Source: Siphonodentalium dalli (Eukaryota > Mollusca > Scaphopoda > Gadilida > Siphonodentaliidae). From it: a stretch of 64,000 bases of DNA. The translations under genes were made by a program, and so were the position numbers. The stretch's first letter is position 1. Every line of letters starts with the position of its first letter. Positions 63,945 to 64,000 of the stretch are shown here, piece by piece. The notes below the pieces were generated by a model that was given only the letters and a program-made list of their open reading frames with translations, was not told the origin of the DNA and searched no databases. Location of the stretch: assembly GCA_032622095.1 (NCBI GenBank), contig CP136064.1, positions 7,433,512-7,497,511 of the forward strand, read 5' to 3'.

Positions 63945-64000
63945 TTAACACATATTAATTGTTAACAAATGTAAGAAAACATTATAAAAACAATTTAGGC

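Overview
The window is animal nuclear DNA, AT-rich and crowded with repeats. The protein families present (an F54H12.2-type capsid protein, a FEN1-like transposon protein, hAT and CR1-like remnants, a SAM methyltransferase) suggest an invertebrate, probably marine and possibly lophotrochozoan; I cannot name the species. Only one convincing host gene is visible: a small membrane-anchored methyltransferase with one short intron at 46.4-47.2 kb. Almost everything else is mobile or repetitive.

Layout. 1-987: 28-bp GC-rich minisatellite. 1-6 kb: old interspersed repeats. 6.1-9.3 kb: a snap-back DNA element with ~1.04-kb inverted arms, encoding a FEN1/XPG-like (PIN-fold) protein. 9.3-21 kb: satellites, foldback elements and two well-delimited MITEs (11487-11869 and 16358-17239), both with ~9-bp target duplications, plus a small transmembrane ORF behind a 45-bp tandem array. 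21.2-37.8 kb: a nearly whole Polinton/Maverick with inverted ends built of 30-bp tandem units. 38-46 kb: diverged repeats. 46.4-47.2 kb: the methyltransferase. 49.4-51.6 kb: an element with tandem-repeat ends and a 6-bp duplication. 52.5-54.8 kb: an element with TA flanks. 54.8-61.7 kb: a second, older and much decayed Polinton in the same orientation and gene order. 62-63.3 kb: a CR1-like LINE fragment holding an internally deleted hAT element with a perfect 8-bp duplication.

The younger Polinton carries the usual set on the minus strand (protease, major capsid, pX-like core protein, minor capsid, membrane protein, integrase, small conserved proteins, packaging ATPase, protein-primed DNA polymerase) and an unusual right end. 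Polymerase and a CCHC zinc-knuckle protein diverge from a palindromic promoter and begin with the same ~33 residues. Next come two divergent two-gene modules with nearly identical ~0.5-kb promoters but unrelated genes. All four module genes end in a perfect histone-mRNA-type stem-loop (six-base-pair stem, four-base loop). A virus-like element apparently using the replication-dependent histone 3'-end signal for accessory genes is the most interesting candidate novelty here. The elements are treated as fossils; breaks are given only as rough totals.
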